A stretch of DNA of 55,547 nucleotides, from the NCBI GenBank assembly GCA_017985675.1, contig JAGNXB010000007.1, positions 1-55,547 on the forward strand. The letters are read 5' to 3'. Below are positions 33,955-43,524 of this stretch, piece by piece (the stretch's first letter is position 1; every line of letters starts with the position of its first letter). The notes beneath the pieces are model-generated. The model worked only from the letters and a program-made list of their open reading frames with translations. It had not been told where the DNA came from and made no database searches. Both the position numbers and the translations under genes were made by a program. The DNA comes from Saprospiraceae bacterium. GTDB taxonomy: Bacteria; Bacteroidota; Bacteroidia; Chitinophagales; Saprospiraceae.

Positions 33955-34267
33955 GCGAATGGGCAATGGGTAAAGGGGTGAATGGTAAGGGGTGAAGGGT
34001 AAGCGGTAACGGGGTATATGGTCATCTGTCCACCGTCTTATTCCACGTCACGGCTTCGGTCATCCGTCCTCGGTCATCCGTCTTATTCCACATCCCGGCT
34101 TCCGCCATTCGTCCTCGGTCATTCATCCAGATTCCAGATTTCCAGATTTCCAGATTCCAGATTCACGTATCCCGCAACTTCGCAACCCGAATAAACGCCC
34201 GCCGCCGCCAAGGCTTTGTCGGCTAAAAATAAACACATTACCGAATAACTTACAACTTTACCTAAAT
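33955..34267. other. Low-complexity spacer
   Basis: No gene. It consists of GGTAAGGGGTGAAGGG and CGTCCTCGGTCATCCGTC iterations and GATTTCCAGATTTCC repeats, as in other spacers of the window. Confidence 0.65.
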
Positions 34268-34316
34268 AAAAAAGAGCCTTTCCATTAAAGGAAAAGCTCT
34301 TTTTCATTAAGGCATA
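34268..34316 (-). terminator. Intrinsic terminator after the pyrophosphatase gene
   Basis: A-rich/T-rich hairpin AAAAGAGC-CTTTCC-ATTA-AGGAAA-GCTCTTTT with T runs on both strands. It lies 13 bases past the end of the minus-strand gene and could act in both directions. Confidence 0.75.
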
Positions 34317-34328
34317 TTTCGCATCAAA

Positions 34329-36578
34329 TCACATTACAAAAACATCTTCGTTTTGAGCAGGCGTGGTTTCCTTTTCCATACCCAGATCTTCGATTTCCTG
34401 AGGCACTACAGGTTTGTTGCTGTGTACACCTGCGCCATAGATTTCGCCGAGAATAGGCGCGATGGTCAGACCGACCAAACAGGTCAGTTTGATCAGGATA
34501 TTCATCGATGGACCGGACGTATCCTTGAATGGATCACCTACTGTATCACCGGTAACAGCCGCCTTATGTGCGTCAGATCCTTTGAAGTAAGTTTGACCTT
34601 CGATCGTAACGCCACCCTCGAATGATTTTTTAGCGTTGTCCCATGCTCCGCCGGCATTGTTCTGGAATATAGCCCATAGCACACCAGAAACCGTCACACC
34701 AGCCATATACGCACCCAATGCTTCCGGACCCATTATAAATCCGACAAGAATTGGTGTAATAATCGTAATTAACCCGGGAAGCATCATTTCACGCAATGCT
34801 GCCTTGGTGGATATTTCTACACAACGACCATATTCAGGCTGCCCGGTACCTTCCATGATACCTGGTATTTCGCGAAACTGACGACGTACTTCCTTAACCA
34901 TATCCATGGCCGCCTTACCCACCGAATTCATAGCAAGGGCACTGAACACCACCGGTATCATACCACCGACAAAAAGTGCCGCCAGCACGTTTGCCTTGAA
35001 AATATTAATGCCGTCAATCCCGGTGAAAGTCACATAGGCTGCAAAGAGGCCCAGGGCTGTCAATGCTGCAGAAGCAATGGCAAAACCTTTCCCCATTGCC
35101 GCAGTAGTATTGCCCACTGAATCAAGGATATCGGTACGAGTTCTTACTTCTTTTGGCAACTCACTCATCTCTGCAATACCTCCTGCATTGTCAGCAATCG
35201 GGCCAAAAGCGTCAATTGCAAGCTGCATTGCCGTCGTAGCCATCATCGCTGAGGCGGCAATGGCCACACCATAAAATCCGGCAAAGGAATAAGCACCCCA
35301 GATGGCACCTGCAAACAACAGGATGGGGCCCGCAGTGGAAATCATTCCCACACCCAGACCACCAATGATATTGGTTGCTGCACCAGTTACTGATTTGGCG
35401 ACGATATCCATCACTGGCTTTTTGCCCAGTGCAGTGTAATATTCCGTCATATAAGCGATAGCACCACCTACAAAAAGTCCGATCAATACCGCATAAAATA
35501 CATCATTGGGCGAGACAGCTATCAGGCCCTGGCCGAAAAAATTCATGCTCATGGAAGCAGGCAATAACCAATGAATGGCAAACCATGCAGCGATACCTGT
35601 AAGGATAAGGGCAGTCCAGTTGCCCATATTTAAGGCGCGATAAACAGATTTTTCATTGGCATTATTCTCGCCTACTTTCACCAGCCAACTGCCAATGATC
35701 GAAAAGAGAATGCCAATACCTGCCAGAAATACCGGTAGGAGAATAGGTCCCAATCCACCAAACGCATCGCCTGTAGATCCACCCATATCCCGGATGACGT
35801 AGTTGCCCAGTACCATAGCAGCCAACACGGTAGCTACATAAGATCCAAAAAGGTCGGCGCCCATACCAGCTACATCACCGACATTATCACCCACATTATC
35901 TGCAATCGTTGCAGGGTTGCGGGGATCATCTTCAGGTATACCTGCTTCAACTTTGCCAACAAGGTCAGCGCCTACATCTGCCGCTTTGGTATAAATACCG
36001 CCTCCGACACGTGCAAATAGCGCAATGGATTCAGCTCCCAATGAAAAGCCGGCCAACGCTTCAAGGACGATCGTCATGTCGTGGACACTAGTCCAAACAC
36101 CACCCATCAACCAGTAAAAAAGAAAAGCGAATAGCGCAGAGAGACCAAAAACAGCCAGACCGGCTACACCGAGGCCCATCACAGTGCCTCCTCTGAAGGA
36201 CACCAGTAATGCCTGAGCAAGGCTGGTGCGCGCTGCATGTGTTGTGCGCACATTCGCCTTGGTGGCAATTCGCATACCGATATAACCTGCGGTGACGCTG
36301 AATATGGCTCCAATCACAAAGGCGATCACGATAAACCAATGCGTACTTTCAACCCGTGTAGATAAAAAGGCTAACAAGGCACCTGCGATGATGACAAAAA
36401 CGGAAAGAACCCGATATTCTGCCTTCAGAAATGCCATGGCACCGTCGGCGATATACCCTGCAATTTTGCGCATGAGATCATCTCCGTCCGGTTGTTTGCC
36501 AACCCAGTTGTAAAGGAAGGCCATGTAAATAAGCCCAACAACAGCGAATAAGGGCAAAAAGTAAATAAGGTTTTCCAT
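34329..36578 (-). CDS. hppA: Membrane-bound (K+-dependent) ion-pumping pyrophosphatase
   Basis: 749 residues with about 16 membrane segments. The pyrophosphate-binding hallmark [11 protein letters not shown] lies at 201-211, followed by [15 protein letters not shown] with Asp ligands for Mg-PPi. [10 protein letters not shown] at 489-498 has Ala at the position where K+-independent enzymes have Lys, so this is the K+-dependent type. It hydrolyses PPi and pumps H+ or Na+ out of the cytoplasm; I did not settle the ion. The start follows from the standard N-terminus [25 protein letters not shown] box with a GTTGGC -33 element lies upstream. Confidence 0.95.
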   Translation of the reverse strand: MENLIYFLPLFAVVGLIYMAFLYNWVGKQPDGDDLMRKIAGYIADGAMAFLKAEYRVLSVFVIIAGALLAFLSTRVESTHWFIVIAFVIGAIFSVTAGYIGMRIATKANVRTTHAARTSLAQALLVSFRGGTVMGLGVAGLAVFGLSALFAFLFYWLMGGVWTSVHDMTIVLEALAGFSLGAESIALFARVGGGIYTKAADVGADLVGKVEAGIPEDDPRNPATIADNVGDNVGDVAGMGADLFGSYVATVLAAMVLGNYVIRDMGGSTGDAFGGLGPILLPVFLAGIGILFSIIGSWLVKVGENNANEKSVYRALNMGNWTALILTGIAAWFAIHWLLPASMSMNFFGQGLIAVSPNDVFYAVLIGLFVGGAIAYMTEYYTALGKKPVMDIVAKSVTGAATNIIGGLGVGMISTAGPILLFAGAIWGAYSFAGFYGVAIAASAMMATTAMQLAIDAFGPIADNAGGIAEMSELPKEVRTRTDILDSVGNTTAAMGKGFAIASAALTALGLFAAYVTFTGIDGINIFKANVLAALFVGGMIPVVFSALAMNSVGKAAMDMVKEVRRQFREIPGIMEGTGQPEYGRCVEISTKAALREMMLPGLITIITPILVGFIMGPEALGAYMAGVTVSGVLWAIFQNNAGGAWDNAKKSFEGGVTIEGQTYFKGSDAHKAAVTGDTVGDPFKDTSGPSMNILIKLTCLVGLTIAPILGEIYGAGVHSNKPVVPQEIEDLGMEKETTPAQNEDVFVM

Positions 36579-36622
36579 GTTTTGTATTATTAATTGCTTA
36601 GAAGCGCTTTCATAAAGCGGGG

Positions 36623-36654
36623 CAAATGTAAGGAAATTGGGCATACCAGCCAAC
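36623..36654 (-). promoter_or_regulatory. Promoter of hppA (-33 GTTG, -7 TACATTTG)
   Basis: On the minus strand, CGTTGGCTGG is followed after about 20 bases by TACATTTG, ending 44 bases before the ATG. The same 10-base CGTTGGCTGG sits at the -33 position of the yceI gene at 40.7 kb. Confidence 0.6.
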
Positions 36655-36689
36655 GCCATGCCGTATTTTCAGTGAAAAGCCGCTTGGGG

Positions 36690-37265
36690 CTAATCTAAAT
36701 GCCATACTGTTTTGTCCGCAACAGGGCCCCGGATTCCAGGTTGGGGAGCTGCATCATAGTGGCCAAGGTAAAAGAGTCCCATGCAGCGCTGGCCATCCGG
36801 GAGGTTTAGACGGGTTGTCAATGCACTAAGGGTGCCAGGTGTGCTCCAATAACCTCCGATGCCAAAAGCCGTAGCCGAAAGCCAGAGATTCTGGACCGCT
36901 GCGCCTAATGCCGCTATCTCCTCCCACTCAGGGACACGCTCCTGCAAATCACGCTGTAGGATGAGGACAATTACTGTATCTGCACGCAGGATATTGTTGC
37001 GGGTTTTTTCCCGAATGGCATCAGAGTATCGGTCTGCCGGCGTAATTGTTGTGTAGGCTTCGGCCAGGTAATCCGCAAGCCGGCTTAATGCCGCCTCACG
37101 AAAAACCTGGAAGCGCCAGGGTTCAGTGCGCTTGTGGGTTGGCGCCCAGTTGGCATTCTCCAGCAATTGCAGGATAATTGAGGCTGTGATGGGGGTATCT
37201 GTATAAACCGGAGGGTAAATAGCCCTTCTTTGGGCGATAAGTTCATTGAGTGTGTTAGGATCCAT
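36690..37265 (-). CDS. Nitroreductase family protein (FMN)
   Basis: 191 residues of the YdjA-like nitroreductase branch: N-terminal ELIAQRRAIYP (Arg-Arg FMN phosphate contact), NANWAPTHKRTEPWRFQVF, a central AALGAAVQNLWLSATAFGIGGYWSTPG helix, and the tail GLFYLGHYDAAPQ. It uses FMN and NAD(P)H to reduce nitro compounds, quinones or similar. Complete length. Its stop lies 111 bases before the pyrophosphatase start on the same strand; that gene has its own promoter. Confidence 0.9.
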   Translation of the reverse strand: MDPNTLNELIAQRRAIYPPVYTDTPITASIILQLLENANWAPTHKRTEPWRFQVFREAALSRLADYLAEAYTTITPADRYSDAIREKTRNNILRADTVIVLILQRDLQERVPEWEEIAALGAAVQNLWLSATAFGIGGYWSTPGTLSALTTRLNLPDGQRCMGLFYLGHYDAAPQPGIRGPVADKTVWHLD

Positions 37266-37345
37266 GGGGGCGAAGGTCGATAAAAAGTCTACTCTTTATC
37301 CGCTTTCCAAAACCCTTTGCTGTTTGAATTGTTTTTAACTTCACA

Positions 37346-37990
37346 TTGGAACCTACGACCAACTCTACTCCTACAACCTTGTTTCGCCTATTCAATTTAT
37401 GCCCTGTGACCTGGCAAAAGTTCATACATGATTTGTTTTCTCAAAAAGTAAAGTCCGCGGCTCATCCTGGCGGTGAGTTGCACGAACTGATCGTCCGTAA
37501 TACTCAATACACAGCGGCTTATAAAACGTGGCTATCAGGTGAAGATCGCCAGGAATGGAACGATAGGCTCCGCTGTGCTTTTAATATGCACCGAGCCAGC
37601 GTAGATTCACAAGATGATTGTATAGATTTTTTGGAATTTCGCGCCACCAGCGGATTTGTAATGCATTTACAAAACGAGGAGATTCCTGCTCTTGAGGCCT
37701 CATTTATCATGGATCATCTCCGCGATCTGACACTCAAAAGCGGCTATCGAATGTCTGTTTCTGATCGCCGCACCAAAGGAAGTCTAGTGATAGAAAAGCA
37801 CTATCTCAAACCACCTATTCATAGGGGTGGATGTCAACCGATCAATCAATTGTATGGAAACATCACCATTGAACTGACCATAAAGCAAGGTAATCCTTGC
37901 AGCCTGAAATTTATTGCGACGCATTACCAGGACAGAAGTTATCTCCCTCCGCTGGATATTTCGGAATTATTGGAAGCAATTATTCGGTAG
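37346..37990 (+). CDS. Hypothetical protein
   Basis: 214 residues, cytoplasmic, no signal or membrane segment, no family recognised. It reads as two halves: an alpha-rich N-terminal part (LFRLFNLCPVTWQKFIHDLF ... YKTWLSGEDRQEWNDRL) and a beta-rich C-terminal part (SLVIEKHYLKPPIH, NITIELTIKQGNPCSLKFIATHYQDRSYLPPL) ending in a helix. The start is a TTG; no ATG occurs before residue about 75, so the true start is uncertain. It converges on the minus-strand YceI gene with 2 bases between stops. Codon use looks like its neighbours, so I think it is real. Confidence 0.6.
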   Translation: MEPTTNSTPTTLFRLFNLCPVTWQKFIHDLFSQKVKSAAHPGGELHELIVRNTQYTAAYKTWLSGEDRQEWNDRLRCAFNMHRASVDSQDDCIDFLEFRATSGFVMHLQNEEIPALEASFIMDHLRDLTLKSGYRMSVSDRRTKGSLVIEKHYLKPPIHRGGCQPINQLYGNITIELTIKQGNPCSLKFIATHYQDRSYLPPLDISELLEAIIR

Positions 37991-37992
37991 GA

Positions 37993-38613
37993 TCAGGGCA
38001 ACCAATGGATCAGCAGGTCTAGTTCGATCGTAATCTCATCGTCGGTTTTTATCATGCCCATCAAAGCAGTTGGCGGGGTCACCTTAAAATCGGTCATTCG
38101 AAGGGTCTTTTTCGTGCGTATATGCCAACGACCGGGACCAGGCTGACGCACTTTGGCAGGGAGCCAGACACTGCGCGATTCTCCGGCCAGGGTGATTTTT
38201 GTCCATACTTTAATATCTACCCACGCCAGGCCCAGATTTGTTATCCGTTCCACCGCATCGAGTTCAATGGCCATCTGCGGAAATTTTTTGCTTTTTAGTG
38301 CATGGTACATATCCTCATTCATCACCTTATTTCCACAGTCAAAAAGCCGGGTTTGGACGTTGAGCACGGTATGTCGGAAACCTAGTTTTGTCGCATCCTG
38401 TTGGGCTGACAAATGAAAAGGTAACTCCAAAAACGTTTGACGGCAGGTGCAGGTAAAGGTGTTGACATTAGACTTACCATGGATATGGAGCCGACTGACC
38501 GGATCAACAAGGAAACGTGAAGGCGCCGATGTTTGTGCTATCAGGTTGCCCGCACTGCATCCTAAAAGGACTGTAGCCAGTAAAAATTGGAACATAAATG
38601 TATAACGACACAT
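37993..38613 (-). CDS. YceI-family periplasmic protein (possible lipoprotein)
   Basis: 206 residues: an N-terminal signal (MFQFLLATVLLGCSAG, possible lipid Cys, or cleavage after LIAQ), then a YceI lipocalin-like barrel with the typical opening DPVSRLHIHGKSNVNTFTC and the closing LRMTDFKVTPPTALMGMIKTDDEITIELDL. YceI proteins bind long isoprenoid or amide lipids. It has four Cys in FTCTCRQ/NKVMN-type loops not seen in the second YceI of this cluster. A terminator hairpin separates it from the upstream porin gene. Confidence 0.88.
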   Translation of the reverse strand: MCRYTFMFQFLLATVLLGCSAGNLIAQTSAPSRFLVDPVSRLHIHGKSNVNTFTCTCRQTFLELPFHLSAQQDATKLGFRHTVLNVQTRLFDCGNKVMNEDMYHALKSKKFPQMAIELDAVERITNLGLAWVDIKVWTKITLAGESRSVWLPAKVRQPGPGRWHIRTKKTLRMTDFKVTPPTALMGMIKTDDEITIELDLLIHWLP

Positions 38614-38626
38614 GGCTTGTGCTTAA

Positions 38627-38668
38627 TATAAAAGGGCTGCCCAAACATACGTCCGGACAGCCCTGATC
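38627..38668 (-). terminator. Terminator between porin and YceI genes
   Basis: On the minus strand AGGGCTG...CAGCCCT with a GGAC/GTCC-containing loop is followed by TTTTAT. It lies just after the porin stop and before the YceI lipoprotein gene, which therefore probably has its own promoter or is read at lower level. Confidence 0.7.
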
Positions 38669-38681
38669 AAACCTATGACAT

Positions 38682-40115
38682 TTAGAATCCTATTACAGCC
38701 TGAACCATGAAGCCATTGAATTTGCCTTCATGACGATAGTCCGTCGTAGGGAAATCTACATATTCCTGATTCACATATTCTGCTTTCAGAAGGAGATTTT
38801 TAGTTGGGAACCAGCCTGCAGCAACTGCAAGGCGAGTAATGCCAACTTCAATGTAGTCACCATTGGCATCCTTTAAACGTGACTCAACCGTTGCACCGGT
38901 ATAACGAGCACCTACAAACAGTTGCTCATTAGCCAGGAAGCGATATACTGCTTCTCCACTGAATTGGCTAGCGGAACGTTTATCCCATGTTTTAGTACCA
39001 TCAGATGCTGTAGTTACATCAGCGTAGTTACTACCGGAAAGGATTTCATATGATCCGAAAATTTCCAAACCTTTAAATTTTAAGAATGGATTGATCATAA
39101 TCGTTGTGATCCGGTTAGCCATTTCCGGGTTGAAACGGCCGGAGGTGAACTGTGAACCCTGGGCAGTAGCTGTTCCATTTGCCTGGAACTGAGGTTCCAT
39201 TACAAGGAAGTAATGTGAACCTGTACGGTCACCGGCATACATCGTATTCCGCTGGATGTTGGAGTTCGTGTAAATCGAACCGGACAAGCGGAAGCGCAAA
39301 TCATCGCTGAATGCTTTATCATAAGCTACTTTGGCAAAAATAGATGGCGTCTTTTTTGTAGGAACGACACCTGAGCTGTTATTTCCGTCTGCATAGTTTT
39401 CAACGTTGCCGTTGATGAAACCTGAAGTTAATCCCACCATTGCCATGATACCATCAACTGGGAAAATATATACTTCACCACCGATCTCGGTGCCAAAAGC
39501 ATCCATGATATAGTTTTCAACAAAAGGGTTGAACATGGCATTACCACCATCCGTACGGCGGAACTGCATATCACCAAAGTTGGGCTGGAAGTGACCGATT
39601 TTCACACGGACATAATCAGAGAACCAAGCCGGATTGTTAAACATAGCCAGTTTGTCGATCTGGATGTAACCACCTTTTACCCAAAACTCGGAGTGGTGAC
39701 GGGATGACATGTAGTTTTCCAGGCAAACGCGGATACCATCAGCAATCTGGAAGTCAAGGTTCAAGTTGGCCATGGCCAGATTGAATCCCTGCAGTTTAGC
39801 AGAAGTTGTATCAAATTTTGCATCTGCAGGGTTAGTTACTACACCGTAAAGTAAACGGCTGTTACCAGTTACACCTGTTGGATTATTTTCGTGCGTCAGT
39901 GATTGAAAATCCTGAGTGAATGAACCGCCAATGCGAATTTTAAAACCGGTATATTCGGGCTGCTCTGCTTTTTTTGAAGGTTCAAATACATTGATACCGT
40001 CTTTGTCCCATTTGCGGAAATATTGTAATTCCGGCTGCTGAGCGGATAACTGGCTGCTTACTGCCATGAAGCAGAAAAGCAGAAGGATCGTAGTTAAGTT
40101 AGCTAAGGTCTTCAT
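38682..40115 (-). CDS. Outer-membrane porin-like beta-barrel protein
   Basis: 477 residues with signal peptide (MKTLANLTTILLLFCFMAVSSQLSAQ) and a barrel of alternating strands ending in an aromatic strand (FMVQAVIGF). Motifs such as IRIGGSFTQDFQSL, VRVKIGHFQPNFGDMQFRRT and LKFKGLEIFGSYEIL resemble OprP/OprO-like and other Bacteroidota porins. The substrate is unknown. It follows a yceI gene by 43 bases with no promoter box of its own, so the two form an operon ending at the terminator at 38.63-38.67 kb. Confidence 0.82.
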   Translation of the reverse strand: MKTLANLTTILLLFCFMAVSSQLSAQQPELQYFRKWDKDGINVFEPSKKAEQPEYTGFKIRIGGSFTQDFQSLTHENNPTGVTGNSRLLYGVVTNPADAKFDTTSAKLQGFNLAMANLNLDFQIADGIRVCLENYMSSRHHSEFWVKGGYIQIDKLAMFNNPAWFSDYVRVKIGHFQPNFGDMQFRRTDGGNAMFNPFVENYIMDAFGTEIGGEVYIFPVDGIMAMVGLTSGFINGNVENYADGNNSSGVVPTKKTPSIFAKVAYDKAFSDDLRFRLSGSIYTNSNIQRNTMYAGDRTGSHYFLVMEPQFQANGTATAQGSQFTSGRFNPEMANRITTIMINPFLKFKGLEIFGSYEILSGSNYADVTTASDGTKTWDKRSASQFSGEAVYRFLANEQLFVGARYTGATVESRLKDANGDYIEVGITRLAVAAGWFPTKNLLLKAEYVNQEYVDFPTTDYRHEGKFNGFMVQAVIGF

Positions 40116-40158
40116 TTGTTTAAGATTAAAATTGGTAAGAAATTAGATTAAGAGGGTT

Positions 40159-40701
40159 TTATGCTTTTGTTTTGACAGTGAATTTCACTGTAATGCCATC
40201 ACCTGTTTTCATTGTGCCCAAGAGAGCTGTAGGTGGTGAGATACCAAAATCAGTCATTTTGAGCGCGTACGAACCAGTGATTTCCACTTCACTACCAGGA
40301 AGTTGTCTCCATTTTGCTTTCAGTATAGCAGGTTTGCTTTTGCCAGCAACATTCATTGTACCGGTAGCTGTAATATCCGCTCCAGTGATTTGGACCTTGG
40401 TCGCTACGAAGGTAATGTTGGGGTTTTTGTCCGCAAGCAAAGCGTCGTAGGTCTTATTGTCCATCGTTTTGCCCTTTTCACTTTTGATTTTTTTGACAGG
40501 GATACGAACATTCAACTTGTCGATGGATTTCAGGATGCCGGACTCAATAGAGAAACTACCCTGGACAGCAACTTCCGTTGCTACCGTTTCCCAATCATGC
40601 AGATTGGATGTTCCATGGATAGTCAATTTACCTGTTGTCGCTCCTTGTCCGTAGATCAGGGTGGCGGTGAACAGTGCTGCGATTATAAGTATTGTTTTCA
40701 T
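40159..40701 (-). CDS. YceI-family secreted protein
   Basis: 180 residues: signal peptide MKTILIIAALFTATLIYGQ, then a complete YceI domain (TTGKLTIHGTSNLHDWETVATEVAVQ ... ALKMTDFGISPPTALLGTMKTGDGITVKFTVKTKA, described in parts). The HGTSNLHDW opening and KMTDFGIxPPTALLG closing are strongly conserved. It probably carries a hydrophobic ligand in the periplasm. First gene of the yceI-porin operon with its own promoter; about 40% similar by eye to the YceI at 37.99 kb, so the two are old paralogues. Confidence 0.92.
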   Translation of the reverse strand: MKTILIIAALFTATLIYGQGATTGKLTIHGTSNLHDWETVATEVAVQGSFSIESGILKSIDKLNVRIPVKKIKSEKGKTMDNKTYDALLADKNPNITFVATKVQITGADITATGTMNVAGKSKPAILKAKWRQLPGSEVEITGSYALKMTDFGISPPTALLGTMKTGDGITVKFTVKTKA

Positions 40702-40716
40702 CTTTTAAAGTTTATG

Positions 40717-40749
40717 CAAAGCTACCTCAGGGGGCTCCCGCCAGCCAAC
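40717..40749 (-). promoter_or_regulatory. Promoter of yceI-porin operon (-33 GTTGG, -7 TAGCTTTG)
   Basis: On the minus strand CGTTGGCTGG, about 21 bases, then TAGCTTTG, ending 15 bases before the ATG at 40701. Spacing and both boxes fit the Bacteroidota pattern. Confidence 0.65.
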
Positions 40750-40849
40750 GGTTTGAATCATATGGAGCTGTGATCTTCATCACATGAAATTTTTAACATA
40801 AATGGCTATAAATCATGCGATTAAAAAATTGAGGTGATCCAGGTCATAT

Positions 40850-43519
40850 CTACTTGAGCTGAAGGACCGCTGAATTGGTTTGTGCGTCATCAGTTGAAAT
40901 CGTAAATCCTTTCTTTCGGAAGAGTTTATCCATGGCTGAATTGGCTCTGAGGAAGGAGGCGTATAGCTTTTTGAAGCCGCGGTCTTTGGCTATGGCGACG
41001 ATGAAGTCCGTCATTTCACTGCCCAAACCCTGCCGTTGCCATTGGTCTGCCACGACGATAGCATATTCCGCATCGCCATTCCAATTGTCACCAACAATCC
41101 GCACTACAGCAATGATGGCCCGCTGACCCTCAAGCATGATCTCCGCCACAATGGCCATCTCGCGATCATAATCAATATGTGTAAATCGGGTCAGAAACTC
41201 GTGGTCAACCTGGGGCACATAGCCGAAAAAACGGAAATAGATACTTTCCTTGGAAAGTCGGTGAAACAAGCTGTTTTCCATAGGCTCATCCTCCGGACGT
41301 ATAGCGCGAAGCAAAACTTCGGTACCATCCTTCAGGGTAAAATGCCTGACGTACTGGGAGGGATAAGGAGAAATGACCAAATGGTCATAAGGGCGTCTCC
41401 AGCGTATGTTAGGCTTTTCAATCGCCATACGCGCATCGAGTACAATACCTCCTTTTTCGTCCACACTGTATGGATTCAAGTCAACTTCTGTGATTTCCGG
41501 AAAATCCATGACCAGATATCCAAAACGAATCAATAAAAAATAGATCGCTTGCAAGTCCACAGCTGGTATTTTGCGGTATCCCTCCAGCAGGGTGTGGATC
41601 TTTGTCCCTTGCACCAAATGCCGGGCAAGTGCCATATTTAATGGTGGGAGCGCCATTTGAAGATCCTTGAACACCTCAACAGCCACACCGCCCATTCCAA
41701 AGACGATCACCGGACCAAAAACCGGGTCATGTTTGGCACCGATCAGCAATTCGTGCCGCTTGTTGACCATGGCTTCAATGGTGACACCCGAAAGGACAGC
41801 TTCTGGTTTGGCTGTAGCAGCCCGCTGCATAATTTCTGTAAATGCGGCAGCAACCTCCTGGACATTACGAATATCGAGCATTACTCCACCCACATCCGAC
41901 TTATGCGAGATATCGGGGGAGCATATTTTCACAGCTACCGGAAAACCTACGTTGGAGGCCATAGTCACCGCTTCTTCCGCTGTTGTCGCCAGAAAAACAT
42001 CTGTAACAGGAATGTCATAGGCCTTCAATATTTCTACAATAGTGGTTCTATCCAATTGATTTTGACCGCTATCCAGTGCTTTTTGGATGAGTTTGCGAAC
42101 GATGGTTTTATTCGGTTTAAAATGCTCCGGGGTAACTTCCGGTGTTTCGTACAGTAGCTGTAAATTCTCCCGGTATTGATTCATCAGGAGGAAAACATCA
42201 ACAGCGCTTTCCGGATACCGGTAGTTGGGCACCTGCCCAACTTCAAGGATGTCGCGGGCTTTTCCCACTTCCTTTTCCCCCATGAAACAGGCAAAAACCG
42301 GTTTATTGAGGCGTTTTTGCTCTTCAACAAGTACCCGAGCCACATCATTTGCAGGTGTGATGGCCTGGGGGACATAAATAACCAGGAGGGCATCCACTTC
42401 CGGATCTTCGGCACAGGCTCGAATGGCCAGGCGGTATTGTTCTGCGTTGCCGTCACCGAGTATGTCGACCGGGTTATTATTGCTCCAATACCTGTTGAGC
42501 ACGGCATTCAGCCGGTCCAGGGTATCCGTAGATAATTTTGAAAGATGTCCGCCATGGTCGGATAGTCGGTCAGTTGCCAATACGCCGGGACCACCCGCAT
42601 TCGTAATGATAGCCAGCCGATTTCCTGCAGGACGGGGCTGCATGGCCAGTGCCTGTGCGCAATTGAACAACTCAGAGATGCGTTGAACACGCAGGATGCC
42701 TGCCCTGTGAAAAGCGGCATCAAAGACCAGATCATTGCCTGCCAGCGAACCCGTATGGGATAAAGCGGCCTGGGCCCCATCTTCGCTGGCACCGGACTTG
42801 AGGATGATAATGGGTTTACTGCGGGAATAGGCCCTGGCCGCACTCATAAATTTGCGGGCTTCGGACATGCTCTCCATATATATAATGATACTGGAAGTAT
42901 GCGAATCCGTACTAAGGTATTCAATCAGGTCATGGAATCCTACATCAACCATTGAACCAATCGATATAAAATAGGAAAAGCCGACATTTTGATCCGCCGC
43001 CCAATCCAGGATGCTTGCGCCCATGGCACCACTTTGGGAAATGAACGCAACACGTCCCGCTTTAGCATTGCCTAAAGAGAATGTCGCATTCATGCCAATG
43101 TTCGGGTTCATAATGCCAAAACAGTTGGGGCCCATAATGCGCATCTTGTACTTGGCCGCATGAGCAAGGATCAGATCAAGCAACGCCTGGCCGGAGGGAC
43201 CAGCTTCCTTAAAACCAGCGGAAAGAATCAGCAGGGAAATGATGCCTTGTTTGCCACATTCCTCCACCACCTCCGGTACGACTTTGGCCGGAATGAAAAT
43301 AACGGCCAGATCGACCGCCTTGGGTATATCGCTTATAGATCTGTAACAGGTGATGCCCTGTACCTCTCGGTATTTTGGATTGACGGGGTAAAGCTCGCCC
43401 TGGAATCCGGCTTCGAGCATATTGTGCAGAACAGCATAGCCGAGGCTACCTTCTTTATCGGAAGCACCGACGAGCGCAATGGATGTCGGTTTGAAAAATT
43501 TATCCAATTGGATATGCAT
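40850..43519 (-). CDS. ADP-forming acyl-CoA synthetase fused to GNAT acetyltransferase
   Basis: 889 residues. CoA-binding domain at the start (FFKPTSIALVGASDKEGSLG), succinyl-CoA-ligase-like domains with GPNCFGIMNP and the segment QAALSHTGSLAGND, an ATP-grasp domain (about 480-700), and a C-terminal GNAT domain with the acetyl-CoA loop QRQGLGS. This is the architecture of PatZ/Pat protein-lysine acetyltransferases. His255 in SHTGS matches the phosphohistidine of active ADP-forming synthetases, so both activities may survive. The ATG at 43519 starts the canonical domain; the next gene upstream ends 5 bases earlier and encodes a deacetylase, giving a writer-eraser pair. Confidence 0.9.
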   Translation of the reverse strand: MHIQLDKFFKPTSIALVGASDKEGSLGYAVLHNMLEAGFQGELYPVNPKYREVQGITCYRSISDIPKAVDLAVIFIPAKVVPEVVEECGKQGIISLLILSAGFKEAGPSGQALLDLILAHAAKYKMRIMGPNCFGIMNPNIGMNATFSLGNAKAGRVAFISQSGAMGASILDWAADQNVGFSYFISIGSMVDVGFHDLIEYLSTDSHTSSIIIYMESMSEARKFMSAARAYSRSKPIIILKSGASEDGAQAALSHTGSLAGNDLVFDAAFHRAGILRVQRISELFNCAQALAMQPRPAGNRLAIITNAGGPGVLATDRLSDHGGHLSKLSTDTLDRLNAVLNRYWSNNNPVDILGDGNAEQYRLAIRACAEDPEVDALLVIYVPQAITPANDVARVLVEEQKRLNKPVFACFMGEKEVGKARDILEVGQVPNYRYPESAVDVFLLMNQYRENLQLLYETPEVTPEHFKPNKTIVRKLIQKALDSGQNQLDRTTIVEILKAYDIPVTDVFLATTAEEAVTMASNVGFPVAVKICSPDISHKSDVGGVMLDIRNVQEVAAAFTEIMQRAATAKPEAVLSGVTIEAMVNKRHELLIGAKHDPVFGPVIVFGMGGVAVEVFKDLQMALPPLNMALARHLVQGTKIHTLLEGYRKIPAVDLQAIYFLLIRFGYLVMDFPEITEVDLNPYSVDEKGGIVLDARMAIEKPNIRWRRPYDHLVISPYPSQYVRHFTLKDGTEVLLRAIRPEDEPMENSLFHRLSKESIYFRFFGYVPQVDHEFLTRFTHIDYDREMAIVAEIMLEGQRAIIAVVRIVGDNWNGDAEYAIVVADQWQRQGLGSEMTDFIVAIAKDRGFKKLYASFLRANSAMDKLFRKKGFTISTDDAQTNSAVLQLK

Positions 43520-43524
43520 GGTTT

